A stretch of 41,705 nucleotides of DNA, from positions 1-41,705 of the forward strand of contig SLKC01000029.1 of the NCBI GenBank assembly GCA_007134775.1, read 5' to 3'. Numbering within the stretch: position 1 is the stretch's first letter; each line of letters opens with the position of its first letter. Positions 8,189 through 15,984 of the stretch are shown here, piece after piece. The translations under genes were made by a program, and so were the position numbers. The DNA is from Ectothiorhodospiraceae bacterium (GTDB lineage: Bacteria; Pseudomonadota; Gammaproteobacteria; XJ16; Halofilaceae). Below the pieces are notes generated by a model. The model searched no databases, was not told the DNA's origin, and worked only from the letters and a program-made list of their open reading frames with translations.

Positions 8189-8985
8189 GCGCGGTGGGCG
8201 CGGGCGTGGATGAGTCGCAGCGCGTTGATATCCAGGTATTCCGTGCCCGGTTGGAGCCCGGCGAGGACCCGCCAGGGGCGGTCGGGATCGCCGAGCGAGT
8301 CGGCCACGAGCGCCGCACCCGTGAAATCATGGTGGCCGGTGTAACTGCTCGTGGTGACGATCGTGGTAACGCCGGCGCGTACCGCGGAGAGACAGCCGTT
8401 CTCCGAGTCCTCGATCGCCACGCAGGCGCTCGCATCGAGTTCCAGGCGTTCGAGCACGCGGCGATAGATATCGGCCGATGGCTTCTTCTCGGCTGCATCG
8501 CTGCCGGTGACGATGGCGTCGAACACCTCCTCGGGCGGTTCAACCAGGATCTGGCTGAGCAGGGCCATGACGTTGGCGCGCAGACTGGACGAGGCGATCG
8601 CCAGGCGCAGCCCGTCGGCACGCGCCTCGGCGATCAGTCGGCGGATCCCCGGGCGTAGGGGGACCGCACCCGATGCGAGCCGCTCGCGGTAGTACTGGTT
8701 CTTGCGCTCGTAGGCGGCGTCGAGGAAATCGTCCTGACCCGCCTCGGGCTCGAAATCGGGTTGGTAGAACGCAAGGTAATGCCGCAGGCGCTCGTAGCCG
8801 CCCTCGACCTCCAAGAGCTCGCCGTACTCGCTCTCCGACCAGGACCAGTCGGCGCCGAGGTCGTCGAACGCCTGGTTGTAGGCGGGGCGATGGCCGAAAC
8901 GCTCCGTGTCGGCCAGCGTGCCGTCCACGTCGAAGATCAGCGCCTGTAGTGTCGGCGTCTCGTCCGAGTCCATACCGGGCGTCAC
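8185..8985 (-). CDS. cbbY: CbbY-type HAD phosphatase
   Basis: This HAD-superfamily phosphatase resembles CbbY, which dephosphorylates xylulose-1,5-bisphosphate, a misfire product that inhibits RuBisCO. The catalytic nucleophile motif LIFDVDGTLADTE places Asp19 and Asp21. The cap region GADWSWSESEYGELLEVEGG closely follows the CbbY pattern, and IEDSENGCLSAVRAG is the fourth HAD motif. The start is uncertain. GTG 8985 has GGGGAG 6 nt upstream and gives 266 residues, ATG 8973 would give 262, and the open frame reaches 9015. It lies 69 bp downstream of hemL and overlaps the permease gene by 4 nt. A related beta-phosphoglucomutase-like activity is the main alternative. Confidence 0.85.
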   Translation of the reverse strand: MTPGMDSDETPTLQALIFDVDGTLADTERFGHRPAYNQAFDDLGADWSWSESEYGELLEVEGGYERLRHYLAFYQPDFEPEAGQDDFLDAAYERKNQYYRERLASGAVPLRPGIRRLIAEARADGLRLAIASSSLRANVMALLSQILVEPPEEVFDAIVTGSDAAEKKPSADIYRRVLERLELDASACVAIEDSENGCLSAVRAGVTTIVTTSSYTGHHDFTGAALVADSLGDPDRPWRVLAGLQPGTEYLDINALRLIHARAHRA

Positions 8986-9054
8986 ATCGTGCTCCCCCGA
9001 TGGCGGGGCCGGCACCGGGCCGCAGGCTGGGCGTGTGCCGGGCGCACCGCCGCC

Positions 9055-10335
9055 TCACAGGCGCGCGAACGCGCGCTCGGCGGCCTCGAGCGTCTGCTCG
9101 ATGACGCCGTCGTCGTGGGCCGCGGAGAGGAACCCGGCCTCGAATGCCGAAGGGGCCAGGTAGATACCCTCTTCCAGCATGGCGCAGAAAAACGCCGCGA
9201 ACCGCTCCGTGTCGCAGGCGGTGACATCGTCGAGGCAGCGTACGGCTGGGGCGTCGGTGAAGAACAGGCCGAACATCGCGCCGACCTGGTTTGTGCGCAG
9301 CGCCACGCCCGCCTTCTCCGCGCGCTCGCGCAGCCCCGCGAGTAGTGTCGCCGTGCGCGCCTCGAGGGTGTCGAAAAATCCGGGTTCGCCGACGATCTCC
9401 AGGGTCGCCAGTCCCGCCGCTGTTGCCAGCGGATTGCCCGACAGCGTGCCCGCCTGGTAGATGGGGCCGAGCGGGGCGAGCTGAGCCATGATGTCGCGGC
9501 GCCCACCGAAGGCGCCGACGGGCAGGCCGCCGCCGATGACCTTGCCGAGCGCGGTGAGGTCGGGCTCGATGCCGAAGCGCTCCTGTGCGCATCCCGGCCC
9601 GACGCGGAAGCCGGTCATGACTTCGTCGAAGATCAGCAGCGCGCCGTGCTCGCTGCACAGCTCCCGCAGGGCCTCGAGGAAGCCCGGTGCCGGCGGAACG
9701 CAGTTCATGTTGCCCGCGACCGGCTCAACGATGACGCAGGCGATCTCGTCGCCACGCTCCTGGAACAGGCTGAAGGCCTCGCTGACGTCGTTGTAGGGTA
9801 GCGTCAATGTGTCGGCGACCACCGCGGGGGGGACGCCGGGGGAACTCGGTGTGCCATGGGTCAGCGCGCCCGATCCGGCATTGACGAGCAGCGCGTCGAC
9901 GTGGCCGTGGTAGCAGCCGGCGAACTTGACGATGAGGTTGCGCCCGGTGAAGCCGCGCGCGAGCCGCAGCGCGCTCATCGTGGCCTCGGTGCCGGAGTTG
10001 ACCAGACGCACCATGTCGAGCGATGGCACCCGCTCGCACAGGGTCTCGGCCAGATCGGTCTCGCGTGTGGTCGGCGCCCCGAAGGAGAGACCGGCCGCTG
10101 CCGCGCGGTTCACCGCGGCGACGACGTCCGGGTGGGCGTGGCCCACGATCATCGGGCCGAACGAGCCGACGTAGTCAATGTACTCGTGACCGTCCGTATC
10201 GCGTACCCGTGCGCCCTCGGCGGACTCGATGAACAGCGGCGTGCCGCCGACGCTCTTGAACGAGCGTGCCGGCGAGTTCACGCCGCCGGGGATGCGCGCA
10301 CTCGCGCGCTCGAACTGCGCTTGACGTGTACTCAT
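9055..10335 (-). CDS. hemL: Glutamate-1-semialdehyde 2,1-aminomutase
   Basis: HemL converts glutamate-1-semialdehyde to 5-aminolevulinate, the last step of the C5 route to tetrapyrroles (heme, and bacteriochlorophyll where made). The 426-residue length matches the family. Lys265 in [17 protein letters not shown] is the PLP lysine, at the same number as in Escherichia coli Hem[13 protein letters not shown] near the N-terminus, [15 protein letters not shown] and FDEVMTGFR complete the pattern. The frame is open to 10458 over the end of thiE, but ATG 10335 gives the standard [11 protein letters not shown] start. It lies 97 bp downstream of thiE and may have its own promoter at 10375-10404. Confidence 0.97.
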   Translation of the reverse strand: MSTRQAQFERASARIPGGVNSPARSFKSVGGTPLFIESAEGARVRDTDGHEYIDYVGSFGPMIVGHAHPDVVAAVNRAAAAGLSFGAPTTRETDLAETLCERVPSLDMVRLVNSGTEATMSALRLARGFTGRNLIVKFAGCYHGHVDALLVNAGSGALTHGTPSSPGVPPAVVADTLTLPYNDVSEAFSLFQERGDEIACVIVEPVAGNMNCVPPAPGFLEALRELCSEHGALLIFDEVMTGFRVGPGCAQERFGIEPDLTALGKVIGGGLPVGAFGGRRDIMAQLAPLGPIYQAGTLSGNPLATAAGLATLEIVGEPGFFDTLEARTATLLAGLRERAEKAGVALRTNQVGAMFGLFFTDAPAVRCLDDVTACDTERFAAFFCAMLEEGIYLAPSAFEAGFLSAAHDDGVIEQTLEAAERAFARL

Positions 10336-10374
10336 GCTGATCGCGGGAATCTTCTTGTAGGATCGCAGCCCAGG

Positions 10375-10404
10375 ATTGTAGCAGGCCGCGGCCGAGCGGT
10401 TCAT
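10375..10404 (-). promoter_or_regulatory. Possible hemL promoter
   Basis: On the minus strand a TACAAT (10375-10380) is preceded by ATGAAC (10399-10404) with an 18-bp spacer, which is a fair sigma-70 match. It sits 40-70 bp upstream of the hemL start within the thiE-hemL gap. Found by eye only. Confidence 0.35.
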
Positions 10405-10432
10405 GCCGCTGTCGGCGTGCCCGCGCACGAGA

Positions 10433-11059
10433 TCAGTCTTTTTGGGCAAAGAGGGCACGGTATTGCGCCGCTCGTGCCGCGATGTCGTCTGCGGCGAACA
10501 GATCGGTGATGACCGCGAGTAGATCCGCGCCGGCGGCGATCAGCTTTGGGGCGTTGTCCACAGTGATGCCGCCGATCGCGCAGACGGGCAGGCCGGTGAC
10601 TTCCCGGGCGCGGCGCAGGATGTTGTGGGGCGGTCGCGGTCCCTCGGGCTTGGTCGGCGAGGGGAACATGCGCCCGAAGGCGACATAATCGGCGCCTGCG
10701 GCTGCACCTCTGCGGGCGCGTTCGAGCTCGTCGTAGCAGGAGACGCCGATGATGGCGTCGCCGCCGAGGCGGGCGCGCGCCTGCGCGGGATCGCCGTCGC
10801 CGTCGCCGAGGTGGACACCGGCGGCGCCCGTCGCGCGCGCGAGTTCGATGTCGTCGTTGATGATGACCGGCACGCCGCGTCCGCGACCAAGCTCGACGAG
10901 CGTGCGCGCCCGTTCAGCCCGCTGCGCCGGCCCGCTCTGTTTATCGCGGTACTGCACCAGTGCGGCACCGCCGTCGATGGCGGCGGCGACGGCCGCAAGC
11001 AGATTGCGCCCGGCGAGCGTATCCGCATCCGCGATCGCGTAGAGTCCGCGCAACCCCAT
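10433..11059 (-). CDS. thiE: Thiamine-phosphate synthase
   Basis: ThiE joins hydroxymethylpyrimidine pyrophosphate and thiazole phosphate to make thiamine phosphate. The 208-residue TIM barrel shows [20 protein letters not shown] (pyrophosphate and substrate binding), [30 protein letters not shown] and [12 protein letters not shown], all conserved ThiE segments. ATG 11059 is chosen because AGGAGAG lies just upstream; the frame extends to 11083, but that extension contains the ribosome site. It is divergent from the rubredoxin gene across 107 bp and heads the minus-strand run thiE-hemL-cbbY-permease. No TPP riboswitch-like leader was recognised in that gap. Confidence 0.95.
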   Translation of the reverse strand: MGLRGLYAIADADTLAGRNLLAAVAAAIDGGAALVQYRDKQSGPAQRAERARTLVELGRGRGVPVIINDDIELARATGAAGVHLGDGDGDPAQARARLGGDAIIGVSCYDELERARRGAAAGADYVAFGRMFPSPTKPEGPRPPHNILRRAREVTGLPVCAIGGITVDNAPKLIAAGADLLAVITDLFAADDIAARAAQYRALFAQKD

Positions 11060-11166
11060 GTGCTTCTCTCCTATGGATGGCATTTCACCGCGGTTCGTGG
11101 CTGTGGGAGAATCGCGCGCCGGTGCGCGCGGCGCAGATTCCCCGTTATTCCTCCCGGAGAGCCATC

Positions 11167-11337
11167 ATGGAGTATCGCAAGTACATGTGCATCGTCTGCG
11201 GTTATATCTACGACGAGGCCGAGGGCGCGCCCGACGATGGCATCCCGCCGGGCACGCGCTGGGAAGATGTGCCCGATACCTGGTTGTGCCCGGATTGCGG
11301 TGCACCGAAGGAAGACTTCGAGATGATGGAGATCTAG
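11167..11337 (+). CDS. Rubredoxin
   Basis: This 56-residue electron carrier has a single iron bound by four cysteines. The two knuckles are [13 protein letters not shown] and [11 protein letters not shown], and the spacing and aromatic core (Tyr, Trp) are those of classical rubredoxins. The ATG at 11167 has GGAGA 6 nt upstream. Gammaproteobacterial rubredoxins can serve alkane hydroxylases, rubredoxin reductases or oxygen and peroxide detoxification; no partner is adjacent here. Its TAG stop overlaps the TAG of the facing aldolase gene in a shared CTAG (11334-11337). Confidence 0.96.
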   Translation: MEYRKYMCIVCGYIYDEAEGAPDDGIPPGTRWEDVPDTWLCPDCGAPKEDFEMMEI

Positions 11338-11882
11338 AGTCGGGCCAGCCATGCGATCCGCGCGCAGGCCTCGACCTGCGAGCACCAGCGATAGGCCTCC
11401 TCCGCGTTGCGCCCGCGGGCATAGATGCCGTGGCCGCGCAGGATCGCCGCCGGGTGTTCAGCGAGTGTCTCGGCGAGTCGCGGCGGCGCGGCGCTCCGAT
11501 GTGCCTCGAGCGGGATATCGATGACCGGCACGCGCGGGAACAACATCCGACCCTCGAAATCCACCGGCCGGAAATCGTCACCCGCGAGTGAAAGGGCGAT
11601 CGTGTGCGGGCCGTGGCTGTGCAGCACGGCCCCGTCCTCGCTGAGCGCGGCGTGGACGGCGAGATGTAGCGGCGCGTCGGATGAGGCGCGCACGGGGGGC
11701 GCGAGTTCGACGTGGCAGGCAACGAGGGCGTCGGGCTCCAGCGTGTCGCCGCACGCCCCCGTCGGCGTGATCCATACGGTGGCGCCCTCGCGGATCGAGC
11801 CGTTGCCGGAGTGGGAGTCATTGTCGCCGTGCTGGCGCAGCAGGCGGTAGTAGTGGACCAATTCAGTGCGCGCATCGGGCAT
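11334..11882 (-). CDS. Class II aldolase/adducin family protein
   Basis: This 182-residue enzyme has the class II aldolase fold, a zinc-dependent family that includes fuculose-phosphate aldolase, ribulose-phosphate 4-epimerase and methylthioribulose-phosphate dehydratase. [18 protein letters not shown] is the phosphate-binding N-terminal motif. The zinc ligands fit HSHGPHT (first pair) and RGHGIYARG (third histidine), and an acidic residue follows [14 protein letters not shown] 11882 has a GAGGAGG ribosome site; the open frame to 12080 is not supported. It is shorter than fuculose aldolase, about 215 residues. The substrate is unknown; no methionine-salvage partner genes are nearby. Confidence 0.85.
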   Translation of the reverse strand: MPDARTELVHYYRLLRQHGDNDSHSGNGSIREGATVWITPTGACGDTLEPDALVACHVELAPPVRASSDAPLHLAVHAALSEDGAVLHSHGPHTIALSLAGDDFRPVDFEGRMLFPRVPVIDIPLEAHRSAAPPRLAETLAEHPAAILRGHGIYARGRNAEEAYRWCSQVEACARIAWLARL

Positions 11883-12094
11883 GGCGTCCGCCTCCTCGCG
11901 AATCCGCGTATGATGGCGCATCCTGCCTGTCTTGAGGGGCGCCGGCCAGGCGCCGCCCCGGGCGCCCCCGAACGGACCGCACACCCGAGCGACCCGGCGC
12001 TGGCGGCGATTGCCTGGCATGGCCACGGGTTCGTTGCAGCCTGATTGCTCGGATCGGCTTCCGGCATTCACCCAGCGCACATCGGAGATCGTTT
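11883..12094. other. Divergent intergenic region between aldolase-family and O-methyltransferase genes
   Basis: The 212-bp gap separates two divergent genes. A GC-rich imperfect inverted repeat built on GGCGCCGGCCAGGCGCC lies at about 11939-11955 and could form a hairpin. A TATGAT lies at 11909-11914 on the plus strand. No regulator site was recognised, and no small coding sequence is convincing. Confidence 0.4.
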
Positions 12095-12781
12095 ATGTCG
12101 ACGGAGACCCTGCAGCTCGATCCCGCCCTCCAGGCCTATCTGCACCAGCACGCCCTGCGCGAACCACCGCCCTGCCGGCGCCTGCGTGAACATCCACGCA
12201 CCCAGCAGGAACTCCACCTGGCGACGGCGCCGGAGCAGGTCCAGCTCCTCGCGCTGCTGCGCCGCCTGATGGGCGCGCGCCGGGTACTCGAGGTGGGGAC
12301 GTTCACCGGCTACACCGCGCTGTGGCTAGCGCTGGAGTTGCCCGAGACTGGCTCCATCCTCTGCCTCGACCACGACGCCGAGGTCGGCGCCGTCGCCCGC
12401 GCCGCGTGGGAGGAGGCGGGCGTTGACGACCGCATCGAGCTGCGTGTCGGGGATGCGAAAGAGCGGCTCGCGACCCTGTTCGACGAGGGGGAGGCTTCGA
12501 CCTTCGATTTCGCCTACATCGACGCCGACAAGGAGCCGCTGGCCGACTACTTCGAGGCCTGCCTGAAGCTGGTGCGCCCGGGCGGGCTGGTCGCGGTCGA
12601 CAATGTCCTCTGGAAGGGTCGCGTAGCCGAGCCCGAGGCCGACGACGCCGCCACCGAGGCGGTCCGCGCCTTCAACCGCAGTCTGCATGGTGACGACCGC
12701 ATCGATCTCAGCCTCGTGCCGATCGGCGATGGCCTCACCCTGGCCCGACGGCGCGATGAGGCCGGCCTCGATGCCGGTTGA
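12095..12781 (+). CDS. Class I SAM-dependent O-methyltransferase (caffeoyl-CoA OMT-like)
   Basis: This 228-residue methyltransferase is of the small bacterial O-methyltransferase family 3 (catechol or caffeoyl-CoA type), normally Mg-dependent. RRVLEVGTFTGYTALWLA is SAM motif I, ILCLDHDAEVGAVARAAWEE gives the acidic ribose-binding residue, FDFAYIDADKE carries the metal-ligand aspartate region, and GLVAVDNVLWKGRV is the later motif. The ATG at 12095 follows CGGAG. The natural substrate cannot be read from sequence. It converges on znuA with only 21 bp between the two stops. Confidence 0.92.
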   Translation: MSTETLQLDPALQAYLHQHALREPPPCRRLREHPRTQQELHLATAPEQVQLLALLRRLMGARRVLEVGTFTGYTALWLALELPETGSILCLDHDAEVGAVARAAWEEAGVDDRIELRVGDAKERLATLFDEGEASTFDFAYIDADKEPLADYFEACLKLVRPGGLVAVDNVLWKGRVAEPEADDAATEAVRAFNRSLHGDDRIDLSLVPIGDGLTLARRRDEAGLDAG

Positions 12782-12802
12782 GGGCGCAGCCCGGCGATGC
12801 GC

Positions 12803-13873
12803 TCAGCGCGCCAGGCACGCGTCAAGATCGGTCGCCAGGTTGCGCAACAGCGTGAAGTAGGCATCCGGGCCCGGTTCGATCCTCGCCCCGAGTGGGTCGA
12901 GTTCGCCGACGGGGATGTCCGTCGCCTCGGTGATGACCTCGATCACCCGGGGCTCGAACTGCGGCTCGGCGAAGACGCAGGCGATGTCGCCAGCGCCGAC
13001 GCGCTGCTGCAGCTCCCGTATGCGGCGGGCGCCCGGCGGGCGCTCCGGATCGATCGTCACCGACCCGGCCGCCGCCAGGTCGAAGCGCTGTTCGAAGTAC
13101 TGATAGGCGTCGTGGAAGACGAGGTAGGGCCGCTCACGCGCCGCCACGAGCCCCTCGTCGAGCTCATCGATGAGCGCCTCCAGGCGTCCCACCTGGGCGT
13201 CGGCATTCGTCCGATACTGTTGCGCGTTGTCCGGATCGATCGCGGCCAAATGCGCCGCAGCCTGCTCGGTCAGCACAATGGCGTTGTGCGGGTCGAGCCA
13301 GAGATGCCCGTCGATCCCCGAGTGGTCGTGCCCGTGGTCTTCGGCGTGGCCATGTCCATTTTCGCGGTGCTCGTCATGGCCATGCCCATTTTCGTGACGT
13401 TCGTGGTCCTCGGCGTGCCCATGCTCGCCATGCCCGTCATCGGAGTCATGCCCGTGCCCATCTTCGTGCTTTTCGTGGTTATGGTCATGCGCCTCCCACG
13501 CCCCACCTTCCCTGGCCTCAAGCAGCACCACCCCCTCCATTTCATCCAACCAGACGATGCGGTTATCCTCGTCCAGACTCCGTGCGGCCCGGGTGAGGAA
13601 GCCCTCGACGGACTCGCCAGCGGCGAAGATGGCATCGGCGCCATGCAGGGCACGCGCATCGGAGGTGGTCAGTGAGTAGCCGTGCGGCGACTGGCCGCCG
13701 CGGATGAGCTGCCGGGGCTCGGTTACGCCATCGGTAACCCCGGCCACCAGTGAGTGGATGGGCTGGATGGTGGTCACGATCTGCGGGCCGTCGGCACTGG
13801 CCGCCGGTATCAGGCTCATTAGCCCGGTGGCCAGGATGCCTGCGCTGAACCGTCTTCCGGCAGTGCTGCGCAT
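12803..13873 (-). CDS. znuA: High-affinity zinc ABC transporter, periplasmic binding protein
   Basis: ZnuA captures zinc in the periplasm and delivers it to the ZnuBC permease. The 356-residue precursor has a signal peptide ending near ASA at residue 27. Candidate metal ligands are His64 (QSPHGYSL), His190 (IDGHLWLDP) and His254 (VFHDAYQYFEQ). Between them, residues 129-184 form a His- and acid-rich loop with 19 histidines, including a repeated ten-residue unit of the form xENGHGHxEx, encoded by 30-bp DNA repeats near 13348 and 13378. Such loops mark zinc- rather than manganese-binding members of the cluster A-I family. It is divergent from zur-znuC-znuB across an AT-rich 89-bp operator region. 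Confidence 0.96.
   Translation of the reverse strand: MRSTAGRRFSAGILATGLMSLIPAASADGPQIVTTIQPIHSLVAGVTDGVTEPRQLIRGGQSPHGYSLTTSDARALHGADAIFAAGESVEGFLTRAARSLDEDNRIVWLDEMEGVVLLEAREGGAWEAHDHNHEKHEDGHGHDSDDGHGEHGHAEDHERHENGHGHDEHRENGHGHAEDHGHDHSGIDGHLWLDPHNAIVLTEQAAAHLAAIDPDNAQQYRTNADAQVGRLEALIDELDEGLVAARERPYLVFHDAYQYFEQRFDLAAAGSVTIDPERPPGARRIRELQQRVGAGDIACVFAEPQFEPRVIEVITEATDIPVGELDPLGARIEPGPDAYFTLLRNLATDLDACLAR
13345..13400 (-). repeat. 30-bp tandem repeats encoding the ZnuA His loop
   Basis: Two near-identical copies of GGCCATG(T/C)CCATTTTCG begin at 13348 and 13378, exactly 30 bp apart. They encode the successive decapeptides HENGHGHDEH and RENGHGHAED. Further degenerate ATGNCC copies continue to about 13490, so the loop probably grew by in-frame repeat expansion. 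Confidence 0.75.
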
Positions 13874-13923
13874 GGTTCACTCCCTCTCGCGCGCGGAGCG
13901 CTGATTCACACGATACGTTAAGT

Positions 13924-13949
13924 GTTATGTTATAGCGGTATTATACCGC
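13924..13949. promoter_or_regulatory. Candidate Zur operator in the znuA/zur divergent gap
   Basis: An AT-rich island in the 89-bp gap contains ATGTTATA (13927-13934), which equals the left half of the gammaproteobacterial Zur consensus. It is followed by a perfect 7-bp-arm inverted repeat GCGGTAT-T-ATACCGC (13935-13949). The position, 14-51 bp before the zur start and 51 bp before the znuA start, suits repression of both directions by zinc-bound Zur. The assignment rests on motif resemblance and context; the right half does not match the consensus well. Confidence 0.6.
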
Positions 13950-13962
13950 GTGGGACTGAAGA

Positions 13963-14433
13963 ATGCATACGGATTCCGTACACGGCCACACCGACCCGGC
14001 CACGGCGCTGGCGCGCGCGGAGGCGCTCTGCCGCGAACGCGGAGCGCGTTTTACTCCGCTGCGTCGGCGCGTGTTCGAGCTTGTCGTTGAGGCGGGTCAA
14101 CCGCTGACCGCCTACGAACTGCTCGCCCGGTTTGCCGAGGATGGCGGCAATCCGGCACCGCCCACCGTCTACCGCGCCCTGGAGTTCCTGCAGGCGCACG
14201 GGCTCGTCCATCGCCTGGCGAGCCAGAACCGCTGGGTGGTCTGTGATCATCCCTCGGACCCCCATGGCGGGCTCTTCCTCGTCTGCCGCACCTGCGGCCG
14301 CGCAGTGGAATGGGCCGACGAGGGAGTCGCCCAGGCGCTGCACACGAGTGCGCGAGCGGCCGGTTTCCAGCTGCCGGTGGAAGTCCTGCCCGAGGTCGAA
14401 GGCCTGTGCGGGGATTGCGTTGACGCCCACTGA
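13963..14433 (+). CDS. zur: Fur-family zinc uptake regulator
   Basis: Zur is a zinc-sensing repressor of the Fur family that shuts off zinc uptake when zinc is plentiful. The 156-residue protein has the winged-helix domain, with RFTPLRRRVFELV and PPTVYRALEFLQAHGLVHRL as the recognition part. The structural zinc site is CRTCG (with HPSDPHGGLFLV before it) and CGDC near the C-terminus. The gene sits between znuA and znuCB, which favours Zur over Fur or PerR. Pseudomonas aeruginosa has the same order, znuA divergent from zur-znuC-znuB. The ribosome site before ATG 13963 is weak (GAAGA). Confidence 0.94.
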   Translation: MHTDSVHGHTDPATALARAEALCRERGARFTPLRRRVFELVVEAGQPLTAYELLARFAEDGGNPAPPTVYRALEFLQAHGLVHRLASQNRWVVCDHPSDPHGGLFLVCRTCGRAVEWADEGVAQALHTSARAAGFQLPVEVLPEVEGLCGDCVDAH

Positions 14434-15181
14434 CACCACTGCGCTGGTCCGCCTCGAGGGCATCGAGATCGCGTTCGACCGCCGCATCGTGCTGCGCGAT
14501 GTCCACTGCGCCGTACACCCGCGCGAGATCCTCACCCTGATCGGGCCGAATGGCGCCGGCAAGACGACGCTGGTGCGGGTTATGCTCGGCCTACTCCGTC
14601 CTCGCCGCGGCCGTGTCCGGCGGGCCTCCGGGTTGCGCGTGGGCTACGTCCCCCAGCGCTTGCATATCGAGCCGACGCTGCCGCTCACTGTGCGCGATTT
14701 CCTCGCGCTGGGCCAGCGCGCCTCCCGTGCGGCCTGCGAGCGCGCCCTCGCCGAGGTCGGTGTCGGCCACCTGATCGCGAGCCCGGTCCAGCACATCTCG
14801 GGTGGCGAGATGCAGCGTGTCAGCCTTGCGCGCGCGCTCTTGCGCGAGCCTGATCTGCTGGTGCTCGACGAGCCCGGACAGGGCGTCGACGTCGTCGGCC
14901 AGCGCGAACTCTATCGGTTGATCGCCGATCTGCGTAACCGGCGCGGTTGCGCCGTGATCCTGGTCTCCCACGACCTGCATTTGGTGATGTCGGCGACCGA
15001 TCGGGTGATCTGCCTCAACGGCCACGTCTGCTGCGCCGGTGAACCGCATGCGGTGTCGAACGATCCCGAGTATCGCCGGCTCTTCGGCCCGCTCGCCGAC
15101 GAGGTCGCGCTCTACGCCCACCACCACGACCATCGCCACGATGTCGATGGCCGCATCATCGAACCGGAGCGGGACGGATGA
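14420..15181 (+). CDS. znuC: Zinc ABC transporter ATP-binding protein
   Basis: ZnuC is the ATPase driving ZnuB. The 253-residue product contains Walker A LIGPNGAGKTTLVRV, the ABC signature HISGGEMQRVSLARA, Walker B LLVLDEPGQGVDV and the switch histidine in VSHDLHLV. No ATG or GTG is available near the N-terminus. The best start is a TTG at 14420 (MTPTDTTALVRLEG), which overlaps zur by 14 nt with GGGGA just upstream. The C-terminal tail YAHHHDHRHDVDG is histidine-rich and might bind zinc on the cytoplasmic side. Its stop overlaps the znuB start in ATGA. Confidence 0.94.
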   Translation: MTPTDTTALVRLEGIEIAFDRRIVLRDVHCAVHPREILTLIGPNGAGKTTLVRVMLGLLRPRRGRVRRASGLRVGYVPQRLHIEPTLPLTVRDFLALGQRASRAACERALAEVGVGHLIASPVQHISGGEMQRVSLARALLREPDLLVLDEPGQGVDVVGQRELYRLIADLRNRRGCAVILVSHDLHLVMSATDRVICLNGHVCCAGEPHAVSNDPEYRRLFGPLADEVALYAHHHDHRHDVDGRIIEPERDG

Positions 15182-15984
15182 TCGACGCCTGGAGCGAACC
15201 CTTCATCCTGCGTGCCCTGGCCGCCGGTATCGCGGTGGCGCTGGTGGCTGCACCGCTTGGCTGTTTCGTGGTCTGGCGCCGCATGGCCTATTTCGGCGAT
15301 ACGTTGTCGCATTCGGCGCTGCTCGGGGTTGCCCTGGGCGTGGTGTTGTCGCTGAACCCGATGCTCGGCGTGCTCATCGCCGCAATGCTCTGTGGCCTGC
15401 TCCTGCTGGTACTACAGCGCTTCGGGGAGTTCGCCAGTGACACCATTCTCGGCATCCTCGCGCACAGCACCCTGGCGACCGGCGTCGTGGTGCTGTCGTT
15501 CTTCGAACAGGTGCGCGTCGATCTCTTCGTCTACCTGTTCGGCGACATCCTCGCCGTCGCCGGCGGCGACCTGCTCTGGATTGCCCTCGGCGCCGTCGTT
15601 GTGCTCGGCGCCCTCGCCGCCCTTTGGCGCCCTCTGCTGGCCACCACGGTCAGCCCCGATCTGGCACAGGTCGAGGGTGTGCCCGTGCTGGCGGTGCGCG
15701 TGGCCTTCATCCTGTTGCTCGCTGTGGTGGTCGCGGTCGCGATGCAGATCGTCGGCATCCTGCTGATCACCGCGCTACTGATCATCCCGCCAGCCACCGC
15801 GCGCCGCCTCGCCGGCAGCCCGGTGCAGATGGCCGTGATCGCCGCTGGGTCGGCGGCCTTGTCTATCGTCTGTGGACTGGCTGCGTCGCTGGGCTGGGAT
15901 ACCCCGGCGGGGCCCTCGATGGTGGTCACCGCTGCATTGCTGTTCGTGGTCACGCTGTTGGGTTCGGCCGCCTACGCGCGGTAG
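15178..15984 (+). CDS. znuB: Zinc ABC transporter permease
   Basis: ZnuB is the membrane channel of the zinc importer. The 268-residue protein is almost entirely hydrophobic, with about eight membrane helices. It shows the ABC-3 family pattern, including CFVVWRRMAYFGDTLSHSA near residue 30, LLFGDILAV-type sequence around residue 120 and a GILLITALLIIPPATAR helix near residue 195. The ATG overlaps the znuC stop by 4 nt. Its last 13 bases overlap the 3' end of the facing acyltransferase gene. Confidence 0.96.
   Translation: MIDAWSEPFILRALAAGIAVALVAAPLGCFVVWRRMAYFGDTLSHSALLGVALGVVLSLNPMLGVLIAAMLCGLLLLVLQRFGEFASDTILGILAHSTLATGVVVLSFFEQVRVDLFVYLFGDILAVAGGDLLWIALGAVVVLGALAALWRPLLATTVSPDLAQVEGVPVLAVRVAFILLLAVVVAVAMQIVGILLITALLIIPPATARRLAGSPVQMAVIAAGSAALSIVCGLAASLGWDTPAGPSMVVTAALLFVVTLLGSAAYAR

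Noticed and set aside
11060-11166. Possible TPP riboswitch upstream of thiE
   Set aside because: The 107-bp divergent gap does not show the conserved CUGAGA and ACCUGA-type segments of the THI-box.
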